From contig SCTK01000009.1 in the NCBI GenBank assembly GCA_004298905.1, forward strand, positions 1-64,000: 64,000 bases of DNA, in the 5' to 3' direction. This document shows positions 25,003 through 35,804 of this stretch, in pieces. Source of the DNA: Burkholderiaceae bacterium (GTDB lineage: Bacteria > Pseudomonadota > Gammaproteobacteria > Burkholderiales > Burkholderiaceae_D). A program made the translations under genes and the position numbers. The stretch's first letter is position 1. Each line of letters starts with the position of its first letter. Below the pieces are notes generated by a model that was given only the letters and a program-made list of their open reading frames with translations, was not told where the DNA came from and ran no database searches.

Positions 25003-25344
25003 ATGAAATATCGTTCAAAAACGTTGGCTGCCTGGCTGGCCTTGTTGTTGGGCGGGGTGGGGGCACACTGGTTTTATCTGGGTGGGGTTCGCAAACTGCG
25101 CCCGTGGATTTACCTAGTCTTGTTTCCATTGTCTTGTGTGGTGGGCTGTGCCGACGCGATTCGCTTTGGTTTGATGCCAGATGCCCGCTGGCATGCGCGC
25201 TATAACCCCGGCCAGGAACACCTGCCCAGTGCAGGCGGGCTGGCAGTGACAGCGGCGATATTGGGTTTGGGGTTGGGAGCCGCCAGCGTCGTGGCTTTGC
25301 TGGCGATTCTGATTCAGTGGTTACTCACCGGAGCGGTGGCATAG
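25003..25344 (+). CDS. TM2-domain-like small membrane protein
   Basis: A 113-residue protein that opens [28 protein letters not shown], the pattern of TM2-domain proteins (a hydrophobic hairpin with G-x-HxFYLG). A second pair of spans follows near residues 35-50 and 85-108. Function is unknown. The ATG at 25003 gives the expected lysine/arginine before the first span. It overlaps the end of the convergent gene by about 30 bases. Confidence 0.7.
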   Translation: MKYRSKTLAAWLALLLGGVGAHWFYLGGVRKLRPWIYLVLFPLSCVVGCADAIRFGLMPDARWHARYNPGQEHLPSAGGLAVTAAILGLGLGAASVVALLAILIQWLLTGAVA

Positions 25345-26249
25345 CTGATGATATTGAGGCACTGCAAAGCGGTGCGTGCAATGGCACTACTGCTGGCGCA
25401 GGGCTGAGCAGCGTTTTCCAGCAGGTGCCGGGGCATCTTGAGCGGTGTGGTGTCCAGACGGTAGACCGTATAGGCTGGCGCGGACGCCAACCTTTCCAGT
25501 GCTGCTTGTGCACGTTGATCGTCTTGTGCAGGGATGACCTTCAAGTTCGGCAAGCCGACGGCGGGCGTCTGGGATAGGGGTGTATCGGGTTGCCCTGGCT
25601 CAGTACGCAGGTTGGCTGTGCCTGAGCGGGATTTCGCCGGGTCGCGCAAGGAATTGTCCAGCAGCCGGACACGGCCGTGTTTATACGTGCTGTCCCATTT
25701 ATGGGTGTACTTTCTGAGCAAATCTTGTACCGAGAGCAGCGGCCGATCGAGCGCCGGGTTCTGCGCCTGACTTTCGAGAATGATACGCAAGGCGTCGTCC
25801 TTGGATTCGAGGCTTTGCGGCACCTCGACATAAGGCACCGGTTCCAGAATGATTTTGAAGGCAATCGACAAGCCAACCATCAGCAAGCCGATCAGGGTGA
25901 TAATGAAACCGGCAGCGCGGAGCGGATGCATGCGGTTGAGCAAGCGGAGGCGGCGTTTGATCCAACTGCGAGAGGACAGTCCGGGCGTGCAACTGAGCAC
26001 GAGATACTGGCTGCACCAGATGACGCAGGCGACAATGAAGGACAGTGTCAGAGCCAGCGGCCGCAGCAGCCAAACGCTGATTGCCGACTGTGGTTGTGCA
26101 GCTTGTGATAGGTAGCGAAGTGAATTCAGCACAAAAGCAGTCATGAGCACTCTCCCCTGCTTGCAGGATATGACGCTTTCACTGTTGCACAAGGGTAAAA
26201 GTTCCTCTTTGAACAGTGTCTTGACTTGCAATTTGGTGGCGTAACTCAT
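25314..26249 (-). CDS. Hypothetical membrane protein (311 aa)
   Basis: I recognise no family. Two hydrophobic segments lie near residues 62-88 (LLRPLALTLSFIVACVIWCSQY) and 110-135 (AAGFIITLIGLLMVGLSIAFKI). A mostly polar C-terminal half holds a Pro/Thr/Gln-rich stretch. Several Cys residues occur near the N-terminus. It is a single gene between the TM2 gene and etfA. The far C-terminal overlap with the convergent TM2 gene could mean one of the two stops is misread. Confidence 0.5.
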   Translation of the reverse strand: MSYATKLQVKTLFKEELLPLCNSESVISCKQGRVLMTAFVLNSLRYLSQAAQPQSAISVWLLRPLALTLSFIVACVIWCSQYLVLSCTPGLSSRSWIKRRLRLLNRMHPLRAAGFIITLIGLLMVGLSIAFKIILEPVPYVEVPQSLESKDDALRIILESQAQNPALDRPLLSVQDLLRKYTHKWDSTYKHGRVRLLDNSLRDPAKSRSGTANLRTEPGQPDTPLSQTPAVGLPNLKVIPAQDDQRAQAALERLASAPAYTVYRLDTTPLKMPRHLLENAAQPCASSSAIARTALQCLNIISYATAPVSNH

Positions 26250-26330
26250 GGACGTCTCCGCAGTAAGCGTACCGCGGCAGACGCAGAGAGGCGGACTAGA
26301 ACACCGGTTCCAGTCCGAGGGAGATTGTCT

Positions 26331-27260
26331 TTACCCTAGCTCTGCGATGAGCTGCGGCACGATTTCAAACAGGTCGGCGACAATCCCGTAATCGGCCACG
26401 CCAAAAATCGGCGCATCCGGATCCTTGTTGATTGCCACAATAACCTTGGAATCCTTCATACCGGCCAGGTGCTGTACGGCGCCGGAAATGCCGACCGCAA
26501 TATAAAGTTGCGGCGCAACGATCTTGCCGGTCTGACCGACCTGCCAGTCGTTGGGAGCGTACCCCGCATCGACCGCCGCCCGTGATGCACCCATGGCTGC
26601 ACCTAGTTTATCGGCCAAAGGGTTCAATAACTTGAAATTTTCTGCGGAGCCCAGGCCGCGTCCGCCGGAAATCACCACCTTGGCGGCGGTCAGTTCGGGC
26701 CGATCCAGCTTGGCGATATCGCGGCTGACAAAGGCGGTCAGACCGGTATCGGCCACCGCGGGGACGTTTTCCACTGGGGCGTTGCCGCCGGAACCGGCGG
26801 CATCGAAGGTAGTGGTGCGCACCGTCATCACCTTGACCGCATCTTGCGACTGCACGGTGGCGATGACGTTTCCAGCGTAAATCGGCCGGGTGAACGTGTC
26901 GGGCGATTCAACGTGCAGGATGTCGGAAATCTGCGCCACATCGAGCCTGGCGGCCACGCGCGGCAGGACATTCTTGCCAAAGCCCGTGCCCGGTGCGGCA
27001 ATGTGGGAAAACCCGGCCGCCACGGCCAGTACTTGCTCGGCGACGTTTTCCGCTAGTTGCTCGGCCAGTTGCGGCGCATCGGCGACCAGCACCTTGACGA
27101 CACCCGCGATCTGCGCAGCGGCTTGCGCCACGGCGGCGCAGTTGTGTCCGGCGACTAGTACCGTGACGTCGCCGCCGGCTTGTTTCGCTGCAGTAATCGT
27201 ATTCAGGGTGCTCGGCTTGAGCGAGTGATTATCGTGTTCGGCGAGAACCAGAGCTGCCAT
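26331..27260 (-). CDS. etfA: Electron transfer flavoprotein alpha subunit
   Basis: FAD-binding subunit of ETF, which passes electrons from acyl-CoA and other dehydrogenases to ETF-ubiquinone oxidoreductase. The 309-residue protein has the C-terminal FAD domain motifs [38 protein letters not shown] and [15 protein letters not shown]. It lies 12 bases after etfB. Confidence 0.96.
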   Translation of the reverse strand: MAALVLAEHDNHSLKPSTLNTITAAKQAGGDVTVLVAGHNCAAVAQAAAQIAGVVKVLVADAPQLAEQLAENVAEQVLAVAAGFSHIAAPGTGFGKNVLPRVAARLDVAQISDILHVESPDTFTRPIYAGNVIATVQSQDAVKVMTVRTTTFDAAGSGGNAPVENVPAVADTGLTAFVSRDIAKLDRPELTAAKVVISGGRGLGSAENFKLLNPLADKLGAAMGASRAAVDAGYAPNDWQVGQTGKIVAPQLYIAVGISGAVQHLAGMKDSKVIVAINKDPDAPIFGVADYGIVADLFEIVPQLIAELG

Positions 27261-27272
27261 GATGTGTTCTCC

Positions 27273-28028
27273 TTAAAGTACTTTGGCTTCGTTGCGTAGT
27301 TTTTCCACCAGCGTTTTCACGTCCGGCACCTTGATCCCCGCTTTACGTTGTGGCGGGTCGTTGGCTTTGAGCAGCTTCAATCGCGGGCCGACGTCCACGC
27401 CCAGGTCTTCCGGCTTGATAATGTCGAGCGGTTTTTTCTTCGCCTTCATGATGTTGGGCAACGTGGCGTAGCGCGGCTCGTTCAGGCGCAGGTCAGTGGT
27501 GATGACCGCGGGCAATTTCACTGCCAGTGTTTCCATGCCGCCATCGATTTCGCGCATTACCGTGGCTTTGCCATCGGCAATTTTCACCTGCGAGGCAAAG
27601 GTCGCTTGTGGCAGATTGGCCAGCGCCGCCAGCATCTGGCCGGTCTGATTGGCATCGTCATCGATCGCCTGCTTGCCGCAGATCACCAGTTGCGGTTGTT
27701 CCTTGTCGAACAGCGCCTTGAGCAGTTTGGCCACGGCCAGCGGTTGCAGATCAAGCTCGGCGGCGGTCTCCACCAGAATGCCGCGATCCGCGCCCAGCGC
27801 CATCGCCGTGCGCAGTGTTTCCTGACATTGCGTCATGCCGCACGACACCGCCACGATTTCCGTCACGATCCCGGCCTCTTTTAGACGCACCGCCTCTTCC
27901 ACCGCAATTTCATCAAAGGGATTCATCGACATCTTGACGTTGGCCAGCTCAACGCCGCTGTTGTCACTCTTGACGCGCACCTTGACGTTGAAATCAACCA
28001 CGCGCTTGACGGGAACGAGCACTTTCAT
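27273..28028 (-). CDS. etfB: Electron transfer flavoprotein beta subunit
   Basis: AMP-binding subunit of ETF. The 251-residue protein begins [19 protein letters not shown] and contains the family signature near [21 protein letters not shown]. First gene of the etfBA operon; the 220 bases upstream carry no recognisable gene and must hold its promoter. Confidence 0.96.
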   Translation of the reverse strand: MKVLVPVKRVVDFNVKVRVKSDNSGVELANVKMSMNPFDEIAVEEAVRLKEAGIVTEIVAVSCGMTQCQETLRTAMALGADRGILVETAAELDLQPLAVAKLLKALFDKEQPQLVICGKQAIDDDANQTGQMLAALANLPQATFASQVKIADGKATVMREIDGGMETLAVKLPAVITTDLRLNEPRYATLPNIMKAKKKPLDIIKPEDLGVDVGPRLKLLKANDPPQRKAGIKVPDVKTLVEKLRNEAKVL

Positions 28029-28251
28029 GCTTTATCCTTTCTGAACAGGGATGGGGTAAATACTGAAAAAAAGCGAGTTTTGTCGCGAGCAGCCAAAGGC
28101 GTGCGAGCGCACGTGTTGTGAATCAAATGGTTAAGTCGCATATTCCTGCTCAGATATATCCAGTTTTTATTTATTCAGTGCTTCCATGGGGAATGTCGCG
28201 ATTATACGTTCACAATAGTTCACACCCTGCGGGCGTGAGAGTGTGCCGCAC

Positions 28252-28884
28252 TCACAGGCTGCTGCGGTAATGCCGGTAATAATCCAGCACCAGATCGACG
28301 TAGTTGCGCGTTTCTTCGTAGGGGGGAATGCCGCGATAGCGGTTCACTGCATTGGGCCCGGCATTGTAAGCGGCCAGCGCGAGGGACAGGTCGTTGTTGA
28401 ATTGGGCCAGCAGATCACACAGATAGCGTGTGCCGCCACGCAGGTTCTGCTGCGGGTCGCGCCGGTTGGCGACGCCGTATTGCCGGGCCGTTTCGGGCAT
28501 CAGTTGCATCAACCCGACCGCGCCCTTGGGCGAGACGGCGGCGGCTTGATAGCCCGATTCCACGGTGACGACGGCATGCACCAGCTCTGGCTTGATTGCG
28601 CAGGCGCTGGCGGCGGCTTCGATGAAGGCGGCAAATTCCCGGCGCTTGGCCGCATCGACAAAATACTGTGCCGTGCTGCGATAGCTGCGCGTGAAGTCGT
28701 CGCGGCGTAGCGGTTTCAAACGCGGATCGTTGCCGGGCATGTTGGTGTAGACCGTGACGCCGTTGCTGTCGCGATAGGAATAGATTTCTGCGCTCGCGGG
28801 CACAGAAAGCAAACCGCACAGCAGCACAAGCCCCCCTCGCAAGAGCGGACGGACAGGGGCTAATCGGGCACAAAATACAGACAT
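28252..28884 (-). CDS. Lytic transglycosylase with DUF4124 N-terminal region
   Basis: A signal peptide (LLRGGLVLLCGLLSVPASA) leads to a DUF4124 segment (EIYSYRDSNGVTVYTNMP). This is followed by an SLT (MltC/E-like) domain with the catalytic Glu in AVVTVESGY, GAVGLMQLMPETARQYGV, and the ALAAYNAGPNAV motif. It probably cleaves peptidoglycan in the periplasm. The ATG at 28884 places the signal peptide correctly. Confidence 0.88.
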   Translation of the reverse strand: MSVFCARLAPVRPLLRGGLVLLCGLLSVPASAEIYSYRDSNGVTVYTNMPGNDPRLKPLRRDDFTRSYRSTAQYFVDAAKRREFAAFIEAAASACAIKPELVHAVVTVESGYQAAAVSPKGAVGLMQLMPETARQYGVANRRDPQQNLRGGTRYLCDLLAQFNNDLSLALAAYNAGPNAVNRYRGIPPYEETRNYVDLVLDYYRHYRSSL

Positions 28885-28935
28885 GGGATGCGTGGCAATG
28901 AATGGAGACGGAAGTATTACAGAAAACAGCATCAG

Positions 28936-29049
28936 TTAAAGCTTGAAGTAGTACTGATCCATCGACTTTTTTGAGCGATTCTTGAGGTTTTGACGCTGGC
29001 CGGGAGTGTAATGGCGATGGCCGGGCGCGTCAGGATGGTGCACTGCCAT
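28936..29049 (-). CDS. Possible small basic protein (37 aa)
   Basis: This short frame, just upstream of the transglycosylase, encodes a His/Arg/Lys-rich peptide (HHPDAPGHRHYTPGQRQ... MDQYYFKL). It has no good ribosome binding site at the ATG (29049). It may be a real small gene or chance coding in the carA upstream region. The rest of 28885-29159 shows no other gene. Confidence 0.25.
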   Translation of the reverse strand: MAVHHPDAPGHRHYTPGQRQNLKNRSKKSMDQYYFKL

Positions 29050-29159
29050 GTTACAATTGCGCGGTTTAACTATTGCCCTGCCGTGCGCTTTGCGCAGCCT
29101 TGCGCGCCCTTTGCGGTGTCCTGCGTCGCGGCTCATTTTTGTCTTCAGGAGCCTCTATT

Positions 29160-30311
29160 TTGCTGCCGTTTTCTGCTCACAAGCCGGTTCCTGCCCTGCT
29201 TGCGCTGGCCGATGGCACGGTATTTCGCGGGCGCTCGATTGGCGCGACCGGTCACAGCATCGGTGAAGTGGTGTTCAATACCGCGCTGACCGGCTATCAG
29301 GAAATCCTGACCGACCCCAGCTACAGCCGCCAGATTGTCACGCTGACTTATCCGCATATCGGGAATGTCGGCGTCAACCACGAAGATATCGAGTCGACGA
29401 AAATCCATGCTGCGGGTCTGGTGATCCGCGATCTGCCGTTGCTCGCCTCCAATTTCCGTCAACAGCAAACGCTGTCCGAGTATTTGCAGGCCGAAGGCGT
29501 GGTCGGCATCGCCGACATCGACACCCGTAAACTGACGCGCATTCTGCGCGAAAAGGGCGCACAAAACGGTTGTCTACTGGCGGGCGAGGATGACGAAGCG
29601 CGCGCGATTCAATTGGCGCGCAGTTTCCCCGGTCTGGCCGGGATGGATCTGGCGAAAGTGGTAAGCGTCACCGAACCGTATGTCTGGACGGAAACGGAAT
29701 GGGCGCTGGGTGCAGGCTACGGCCAGCAAACCGCACCGAAATTCCACGTGGTGGCCTTCGACTATGGCGTCAAGCGCAACATCCTGCGTATGCTCGCGCA
29801 GCGCGGTTGCAAGGTGACCGTGCTGCCCGCGCAAGCCACCGCCGAACAGGCGCTGGCGCTGAAACCGGATGGTGTGTTCCTGTCCAACGGCCCCGGCGAT
29901 CCCGAGCCTTGCGATTACGCGATTGCGGCGATCAAGACGATTCTCGACACCACGCAGATTCCGGTGTTCGGTATTTGCCTCGGTCATCAATTGATGGCGC
30001 TGGCCTCAGGCGCAAAAACATTGAAAATGAAATTTGGTCACCACGGTGCCAACCATCCGGTGCAAGACCTCGATAGCAAACAGGTGGCGATCACCAGCCA
30101 GAACCACGGCTTCGCGGTGAACCCCGATACGCTGCCCGCCAATCTGCGCGTCACGCATGTGTCGCTGTTCGACAATTCGATTCAGGGTCTGGCGCGCACC
30201 GATCGCCCGGCATTCTGCTTCCAGGGCCACCCGGAAGCCAGCCCTGGCCCGCACGATATCGCGTATCTGTTTGACCGCTTCGTGACCATGATGGAGAACA
30301 AGAATGCCTAA
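29160..30311 (+). CDS. carA: Carbamoyl phosphate synthase small subunit
   Basis: Glutaminase subunit supplying ammonia to CarB for arginine and pyrimidine synthesis. It has the class I amidotransferase triad: Cys in VFGICLGHQ, and His/Glu in [13 protein letters not shown]. The N-terminal domain includes [21 protein letters not shown]. The TTG at 29160 is chosen because CAGGAG lies 8 bases upstream and it gives the expected short N-terminus (383 aa). Confidence 0.94.
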   Translation: MLPFSAHKPVPALLALADGTVFRGRSIGATGHSIGEVVFNTALTGYQEILTDPSYSRQIVTLTYPHIGNVGVNHEDIESTKIHAAGLVIRDLPLLASNFRQQQTLSEYLQAEGVVGIADIDTRKLTRILREKGAQNGCLLAGEDDEARAIQLARSFPGLAGMDLAKVVSVTEPYVWTETEWALGAGYGQQTAPKFHVVAFDYGVKRNILRMLAQRGCKVTVLPAQATAEQALALKPDGVFLSNGPGDPEPCDYAIAAIKTILDTTQIPVFGICLGHQLMALASGAKTLKMKFGHHGANHPVQDLDSKQVAITSQNHGFAVNPDTLPANLRVTHVSLFDNSIQGLARTDRPAFCFQGHPEASPGPHDIAYLFDRFVTMMENKNA

Positions 30312-33300
30312 GCGGACAGACATACAAAGCATTCTGATTATTGGCGCCGGTCCGATCATCATCGGTCAGGCGTGCGAATTCGATTATTCCGGCGCGCAGG
30401 CTTGCAAGGCGCTGAAGCAGGAGGGCTACAAGGTCATTCTGGTCAACAGCAATCCGGCGACGATCATGACCGATCCGGAGATGGCCGATGTGACCTATAT
30501 CGAGCCGATCACCTGGCAGATGGTCGAGAAGATCATCGCCAAGGAAAAACCGGATGCGATCCTGCCGACGATGGGGGGACAGACCGCGCTCAATTGCGCG
30601 CTCGATCTGCATCGTCATGGCGTGCTGGAAAAGTACAAGGTCGAGCTGATCGGCGCGTCGCCGGAAGCGATCGACAAGGCGGAAGACCGCAGCAAGTTCA
30701 AGGATGCGATGACCAAGATTGGTCTTGGTTCGGCGCGTTCCGGTATTGCGCATACGATGGAAGAAGCGCAGGCGGTGCAGAAGGACATTGGTTTTCCGGC
30801 CATCATCCGCCCCAGTTTCACCATGGGCGGCACTGGCGGCGGTATCGCCTACAACCAGGAAGAATTCATCGAGATCTGCAAGCGCGGTCTCGATCTGTCG
30901 CCGACCAACGAGTTGCTGATCGAAGAATCGCTGCTCGGCTGGAAAGAGTTCGAGATGGAAGTGGTGCGCGACCGCAAGGACAACTGCATCATCGTCTGCT
31001 CGATCGAGAACCTGGACCCGATGGGTGTGCACACCGGTGATTCGATTACCGTCGCACCCGCGCAAACGCTGACTGACAAGGAATACCAGATCATGCGTAA
31101 CGCCTCGATCGCGGTGTTGCGCGAGATCGGTGTGGATACTGGCGGTTCCAATGTCCAATTCTCGGTCAACCCGGAAGATGGGCGCATGATTGTGATCGAG
31201 ATGAACCCGCGCGTGTCGCGTTCGTCGGCACTGGCCTCGAAAGCGACCGGTTTCCCGATTGCCAAGATCGCCGCCAAGCTTGCAGTCGGTTACACGCTCG
31301 ATGAATTGCGTAACGACATTACTGGCGGTGCCACTCCGGCCTCGTTCGAACCGTCGATCGATTACGTCGTCACCAAGATTCCCCGTTTCGCGTTTGAGAA
31401 ATTTCCCTCCGCCAACAACCGCCTGACCACGCAAATGAAATCGGTCGGCGAAGTGATGGCGATCGGCCGCACCTTCCAGGAAAGCTTTCAGAAAGCGCTG
31501 CGCGGGCTGGAAGTCGGCGTTGATGGCATGAATGAAAAAACGCAGGATCGCCAAGTGCTCCAAAAGGAACTGGGCGAACCGGGACCGGAACGCATCTGGT
31601 ATGTCGGTGATGCTTTCGCGCAAGGCATGTCGCTGGACGAAGTGCACCAGTTGACCAAGATCGACCCGTGGTTCCTGGTGCAGATCGAAGAGATCGTCAA
31701 GATTGAACTGGCGCTGGAAAAAACCACGCTGGATGCGCTGGACAAGGACACGCTGTTCACGCTTAAGCGCAAGGGTTTTTCGGATCGGCGCATGGCCAAG
31801 CTGCTGAAAGTGACCGAAGCCGAAATGCGTGGCAAGCGCCACGCGCTCAACGTGCGCCCGGTCTACAAGCGCGTCGATACCTGCGCGGCGGAATTCGCCA
31901 CTAACACCGCCTACATGTACTCGACCTATGAAGAAGAGTGCGAAGCGCAGCCGAGCAACAAGAAAAAAATCATGGTGCTGGGCGGCGGGCCGAACCGTAT
32001 CGGTCAGGGCATCGAGTTTGATTATTGCTGTGTACATGCGGCGCTGGCGTTGCGCGACGATGGTTTTGAAACCATCATGGTCAACTGCAACCCAGAAACC
32101 GTGTCCACCGATTACGACACTTCGGATCGTTTGTATTTCGAACCGGTGACACTGGAAGATGTGCTGGAAATCGTCGCCAAGGAACAGCCTTTCGGCGTCA
32201 TCGTTCAGTATGGCGGCCAGACCCCGCTGAAACTGGCGAAGGCGCTGGAAGCCAACGGCGTGCCCATCATCGGCACCTCGCCCGAATCGATCGACATCGC
32301 TGAAGACCGCGAACGTTTCCAGCAACTGTTGCAGGAATTGAAACTGCTGCAACCGCCCAATCGCACCGCGCGCAACGAAGCCGACGCCCTGCGGCTGGCC
32401 GAGGAAATCGGCTATCCGCTGGTGGTGCGTCCGAGCTATGTGCTGGGCGGCCGCGCAATGGAAATCGTGCACGAACAAGCCGACCTCGAACGCTACATGC
32501 GCGAGGCGGTCAAGGTGTCGCACGAATCGCCGGTGCTGCTTGATCGCTTCCTCAACGATGCGATCGAAGTCGATATCGACGCCCTGTGCGATGGCGAACG
32601 CGTCTTCATCGGCGGCGTGATGGAACACATCGAGCAGGCGGGCGTGCATTCCGGCGATTCGGCCTGTTCGTTGCCGCCGTATTCGCTGTCGCAAGCGACG
32701 CAGGACGAGATTCGCCGCCAGACCGCGCTGATGGCCAAGGCCTTGAATGTGTGCGGCCTGATGAACGTGCAATTCGCGATTCAACAGCGCGATGGTGTCG
32801 ATACGATTTATGTGCTGGAAGTGAACCCGCGTGCTTCGCGCACCGTGCCGTTTGTCTCCAAGGCCACCGGCCTGCCGCTGGCAAAAATCGCCGCGCGTTG
32901 CATGGTGGGGCAGAGCCTCGACAAGCAAGGCATCAAGGGCGAAGTGGTGCCGCCGTATTACTCGGTCAAGGAAGCCGTGTTCCCGTTCAACAAATTCCCC
33001 GGTGTGGATACGATTCTCGGTCCCGAGATGAAATCGACCGGCGAAGTGATGGGCGTGGGCAAGACGTTTGGCGAAGCCTTCGTCAAATCGCAACTCGCGG
33101 CCAGCACACGGCTGCCCAGCAGCGGCAAGGTGTTTGTCAGCGTCAAGGACGGCGATAAAACCGGCGCGGTCGAAGTCGCCAAGGGATTGCACGCCATGGG
33201 TTTCAGCCTGCTTGCCACGCGTGGCACGGCCCGTGCCATCGAAGCGGCGGGCTTGCCGGTGATCAAGGTGAACAAGGTCACCGAGGGCCGTCCGCACATC

Positions 33301-33519
33301 GTCGACATGATCAAGAACGAGGAAATCGCGCTGGTCGTCAACACCGTGCAGGAAAAACGTAATGCGATCGCCGATTCGCGCTCGATCCGAACCACCTCGC
33401 TGGCGGCCAAGGTGCCTGTGTTCACCACGATTGCCGGCGCACGTGCAGCAGTCGTCGGCATGCGCCACCTGAACGAGATGGACGTGTACGACGTGCAGGG
33501 TTTGCATCGCCTGCTGTAA
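30304..33519 (+). CDS. carB: Carbamoyl phosphate synthase large subunit
   Basis: A 1071-residue enzyme with two ATP-grasp halves: [18 protein letters not shown]... and the second near [19 protein letters not shown], around residue 555. A C-terminal MGS-like allosteric domain follows ([19 protein letters not shown]). It overlaps carA by 8 bases, which ties expression of the two subunits. Confidence 0.97.
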   Translation: MPKRTDIQSILIIGAGPIIIGQACEFDYSGAQACKALKQEGYKVILVNSNPATIMTDPEMADVTYIEPITWQMVEKIIAKEKPDAILPTMGGQTALNCALDLHRHGVLEKYKVELIGASPEAIDKAEDRSKFKDAMTKIGLGSARSGIAHTMEEAQAVQKDIGFPAIIRPSFTMGGTGGGIAYNQEEFIEICKRGLDLSPTNELLIEESLLGWKEFEMEVVRDRKDNCIIVCSIENLDPMGVHTGDSITVAPAQTLTDKEYQIMRNASIAVLREIGVDTGGSNVQFSVNPEDGRMIVIEMNPRVSRSSALASKATGFPIAKIAAKLAVGYTLDELRNDITGGATPASFEPSIDYVVTKIPRFAFEKFPSANNRLTTQMKSVGEVMAIGRTFQESFQKALRGLEVGVDGMNEKTQDRQVLQKELGEPGPERIWYVGDAFAQGMSLDEVHQLTKIDPWFLVQIEEIVKIELALEKTTLDALDKDTLFTLKRKGFSDRRMAKLLKVTEAEMRGKRHALNVRPVYKRVDTCAAEFATNTAYMYSTYEEECEAQPSNKKKIMVLGGGPNRIGQGIEFDYCCVHAALALRDDGFETIMVNCNPETVSTDYDTSDRLYFEPVTLEDVLEIVAKEQPFGVIVQYGGQTPLKLAKALEANGVPIIGTSPESIDIAEDRERFQQLLQELKLLQPPNRTARNEADALRLAEEIGYPLVVRPSYVLGGRAMEIVHEQADLERYMREAVKVSHESPVLLDRFLNDAIEVDIDALCDGERVFIGGVMEHIEQAGVHSGDSACSLPPYSLSQATQDEIRRQTALMAKALNVCGLMNVQFAIQQRDGVDTIYVLEVNPRASRTVPFVSKATGLPLAKIAARCMVGQSLDKQGIKGEVVPPYYSVKEAVFPFNKFPGVDTILGPEMKSTGEVMGVGKTFGEAFVKSQLAASTRLPSSGKVFVSVKDGDKTGAVEVAKGLHAMGFSLLATRGTARAIEAAGLPVIKVNKVTEGRPHIVDMIKNEEIALVVNTVQEKRNAIADSRSIRTTSLAAKVPVFTTIAGARAAVVGMRHLNEMDVYDVQGLHRLL

Positions 33520-33541
33520 TCGCTACAATGCAGTGACGCTT

Positions 33542-33577
33542 CGCCCTGAATCGGATTGATTCGGGGCGTTGCTTTTG
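33542..33577 (+). terminator. Probable terminator after carB
   Basis: CGCCCTGAATC (33542-33552) pairs with GATTCGGGGCG (33558-33568) and is followed by TTGCTTTTG. The stem is strong and the T-run broken, so it may only partly separate carAB from greA. Confidence 0.6.
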
Positions 33578-33621
33578 TAGGCCCAGAAAAACAGCCCGTT
33601 TCATTTTTTACGGTATTGGAT

Positions 33622-34098
33622 ATGAGCACGATTCCCTTGACGGCGCGTGGCGCCGAATTGCTGAAAGCCGAATTGCAACGCATGAAATCGGTCGACCGAC
33701 CGGCGGTGATCAATGCGATTTCCGAAGCGCGTGCGCAGGGCGACCTGTCGGAGAACGCCGAATACGATGCCGCCAAGGAGCGCCAGGGCTTCATCGAAGG
33801 CCGCATCATGGAGTTGGAAGCCAAGCTTTCCAACGCGCAAATCATCGATCCAAAAACGCTGGATGCCGATGGCCGTGTGGTGTTTGCCGCCACCGTCGAT
33901 CTGGAAGACCTGGAATCGGGCGACAAGAAAACCTATCAAGTGGTCGGCGACGACGAAGCCGATATCAAGTTCGGCAAGGTCTCGGTCAATTCGCCGATTG
34001 CACGCGCGCTGATCGGCAAATCGGCGGGGGATGTGGTCGAAGTGCAAGCCCCCGGCGGCGCGCGCGAAGTGGAAATTCTCGACGTGCGTTACGTGTGA
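33622..34098 (+). CDS. greA: Transcription elongation factor GreA
   Basis: Rescues backtracked RNA polymerase by stimulating transcript cleavage. The 158-residue protein begins [27 protein letters not shown], with the acidic tip residues in [25 protein letters not shown] and a FKBP-like C-terminal domain ([23 protein letters not shown]). Confidence 0.96.
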   Translation: MSTIPLTARGAELLKAELQRMKSVDRPAVINAISEARAQGDLSENAEYDAAKERQGFIEGRIMELEAKLSNAQIIDPKTLDADGRVVFAATVDLEDLESGDKKTYQVVGDDEADIKFGKVSVNSPIARALIGKSAGDVVEVQAPGGAREVEILDVRYV

Positions 34099-34508
34099 AG
34101 ACCCAGCACCTGATCACCGAAGAATTGTTGCTGGTGGTCTGGCTGGGCAGCTTGTGGACGATTGGTCTGCTGGTCGCGCCGTTGCTATTTCAATTACTGC
34201 CGCACGCTGAAGCCGGCTTGGTGGCCGGAGTTTTGTTTCAGATCGGCCAGGCCATGGCGGCTGCGTGCATCGCGGGTCTGCTGATGCTGTGCTGGCAACG
34301 CCAGGGTTTGCGTTGGCTGCTCTTGGTCTTGCTGGGGTTGACGTTGGTGAACCTGTTGGCTGTGATGCCGCAGGTTTCGGCCTTGCGCAGCGCGGGTGTA
34401 CAAGCCTCGTTTGCTCTGTGGCACGGCGTTGCCAGCAGCTTGTATCTGGGGCAGTGTCTGGGTGGCTTGGCCGTGCTGTGGTTGCGGCACGCGGTTCGCG
34501 CGTTATGA
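34095..34508 (+). CDS. DUF4149 membrane protein
   Basis: A 137-residue protein with four predicted spans (about residues 10-32, 42-68, 72-92, 110-132) and the [25 protein letters not shown] opening of DUF4149. Its GTG start overlaps the greA stop (GTGA). The family usually lies between greA and yhbY in betaproteobacteria, as here. Function is unknown. Confidence 0.8.
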   Translation: MKTQHLITEELLLVVWLGSLWTIGLLVAPLLFQLLPHAEAGLVAGVLFQIGQAMAAACIAGLLMLCWQRQGLRWLLLVLLGLTLVNLLAVMPQVSALRSAGVQASFALWHGVASSLYLGQCLGGLAVLWLRHAVRAL

Positions 34509-34916
34509 GCCCCGGGTTTTCTTCGACGCAGGTTTTTTCGGCGTCGCCTTGGTGATGCGTTTGGCGACTTTGTCGGCGGCCTTCTTTTTGGGCACGTGTG
34601 GGGCATTGCGCGGCGCGCTGCGCTTGGTGGCGGCGGGCTTGTTGGACGGCCGCCAGATCACCAGCAGCTTGCCGATTTTCTGGATCGGCGCCGCACCCAG
34701 TTGATCGCAGATAGCGTCCATCCAAGCGTTGCGAGCGTCGCGGTCATCGCCCAGTACGCGGATCTTGATCAATTCGTGCGCGGTCAGCGATTGGTCGATT
34801 TCCTTGAGCACGCTGGCGGACAGACCCGCATCGCCGATCATGACCACGGGTTTGAGTGCGTGGGCCTGGGCGCGCAGGGCGCTGCGTTCAAAGGAAGTCA
34901 GTTCGAGTTGTGCCAT
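34503..34916 (-). CDS. yhbY: YhbY-family RNA-binding protein with basic tail
   Basis: A CRM-domain protein involved in large-subunit ribosome assembly. The domain spans about residues 5-95 (ERSALRAQAHALKPVVMIGDAGLS, LIKIRVLGDDRDARNAWMDAI, GKLLVIWRP). The C-terminal 40 residues form a Lys/Ala/Pro-rich tail not needed for the fold. The ATG at 34916 is the usual start; one 11 codons upstream is possible. It is divergent from rlmE, which also modifies the large subunit. Confidence 0.88.
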   Translation of the reverse strand: MAQLELTSFERSALRAQAHALKPVVMIGDAGLSASVLKEIDQSLTAHELIKIRVLGDDRDARNAWMDAICDQLGAAPIQKIGKLLVIWRPSNKPAATKRSAPRNAPHVPKKKAADKVAKRITKATPKKPASKKTRGS

Positions 34917-34975
34917 GGTGTGATCCCAGTCAAATAAATTTTTCGGCATTATCCTCTCTTTACAGCAGTTAGCTG

Positions 34976-35623
34976 ATGGCCAAGAACAAATTCAACAAAG
35001 CGTGGGTCATGGCCCATGTCAACGATCCCTACGTCAAGCTGGCGCAACAGCAGGGTTATCGCGCGCGCGCCGCCTTCAAGCTGAAGGAGATCGACGAACA
35101 GGAAAAACTGATCAAGCCGGGCATGACCATCGTCGATCTGGGTTCGACACCCGGCAGTTGGTCACAGGTGGCGCGCGAAAAACTGGTCAGCCGGGGCAAG
35201 ATCAACGGCCACATTGTGGCGCTGGACTTGCTGGAAATGGAGCCCATCGAAGGCGTGCACTTCATTCTGGGTGATTTCCGTGAAGATGCCGTGCTGGAAC
35301 AGTTGGAGCAGACCTTGCAGACACTGGGTGTGGAAAAGGTCGATCTTGTTTTATCCGACATGGCCCCCAACTTGTCTGGCGTGGAGTCGGCTGATATGGC
35401 GCGCATTGCGCATGTGTGTGAAATCGCGCTGGAGTTTTCCCGTCAATGGCTGAAACCCGAAGGTGCTTTGCTGGTAAAGACCTTTCATGGCAGCGGGTTT
35501 TCCCAGATCGTTGAATCGTTCAAGCAGGTGTTTGTGCAGGTGGTTGTCAGGAAACCCAAGGCTTCGCGCGACAAATCAGCGGAAACCTATTTGCTGGGCA
35601 AGCGTCTTAAAGTCGTGAAATAA
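34976..35623 (+). CDS. rlmE: 23S rRNA (uridine2552-2'-O)-methyltransferase
   Basis: FtsJ/RrmJ methyltransferase acting on the ribosomal A-loop. The 215-residue protein has [31 protein letters not shown], the SAM-binding [16 protein letters not shown], and the catalytic K-D-K-E set, with Asp in [10 protein letters not shown] and Lys in LLVKTFHG. It precedes ftsH, the conserved order. Confidence 0.96.
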   Translation: MAKNKFNKAWVMAHVNDPYVKLAQQQGYRARAAFKLKEIDEQEKLIKPGMTIVDLGSTPGSWSQVAREKLVSRGKINGHIVALDLLEMEPIEGVHFILGDFREDAVLEQLEQTLQTLGVEKVDLVLSDMAPNLSGVESADMARIAHVCEIALEFSRQWLKPEGALLVKTFHGSGFSQIVESFKQVFVQVVVRKPKASRDKSAETYLLGKRLKVVK

Positions 35624-35804
35624 GCGGTGTTTCAGCGGCCGGGGCCTCAATACTTGCCTCTTCCGGCCGTAGTTTGTATTTACACGGAACTCCGGCGCAT
35701 GCGGATTTTCACGATTAGAATGGCAAGTGTTGCAGCCGAGTGTGTTTTGAGTGAAGTGGAAGGCAAGCCTGCTGCGTGCCCCCACTGGATATCAGGAGTC
35801 GACC

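Noticed and set aside
30151-33507. A very long open frame antisense to carB
   Set aside because: It is a composition shadow of carB, His/Asp/Arg-rich without domain motifs, and carB is unmistakable on the other strand.
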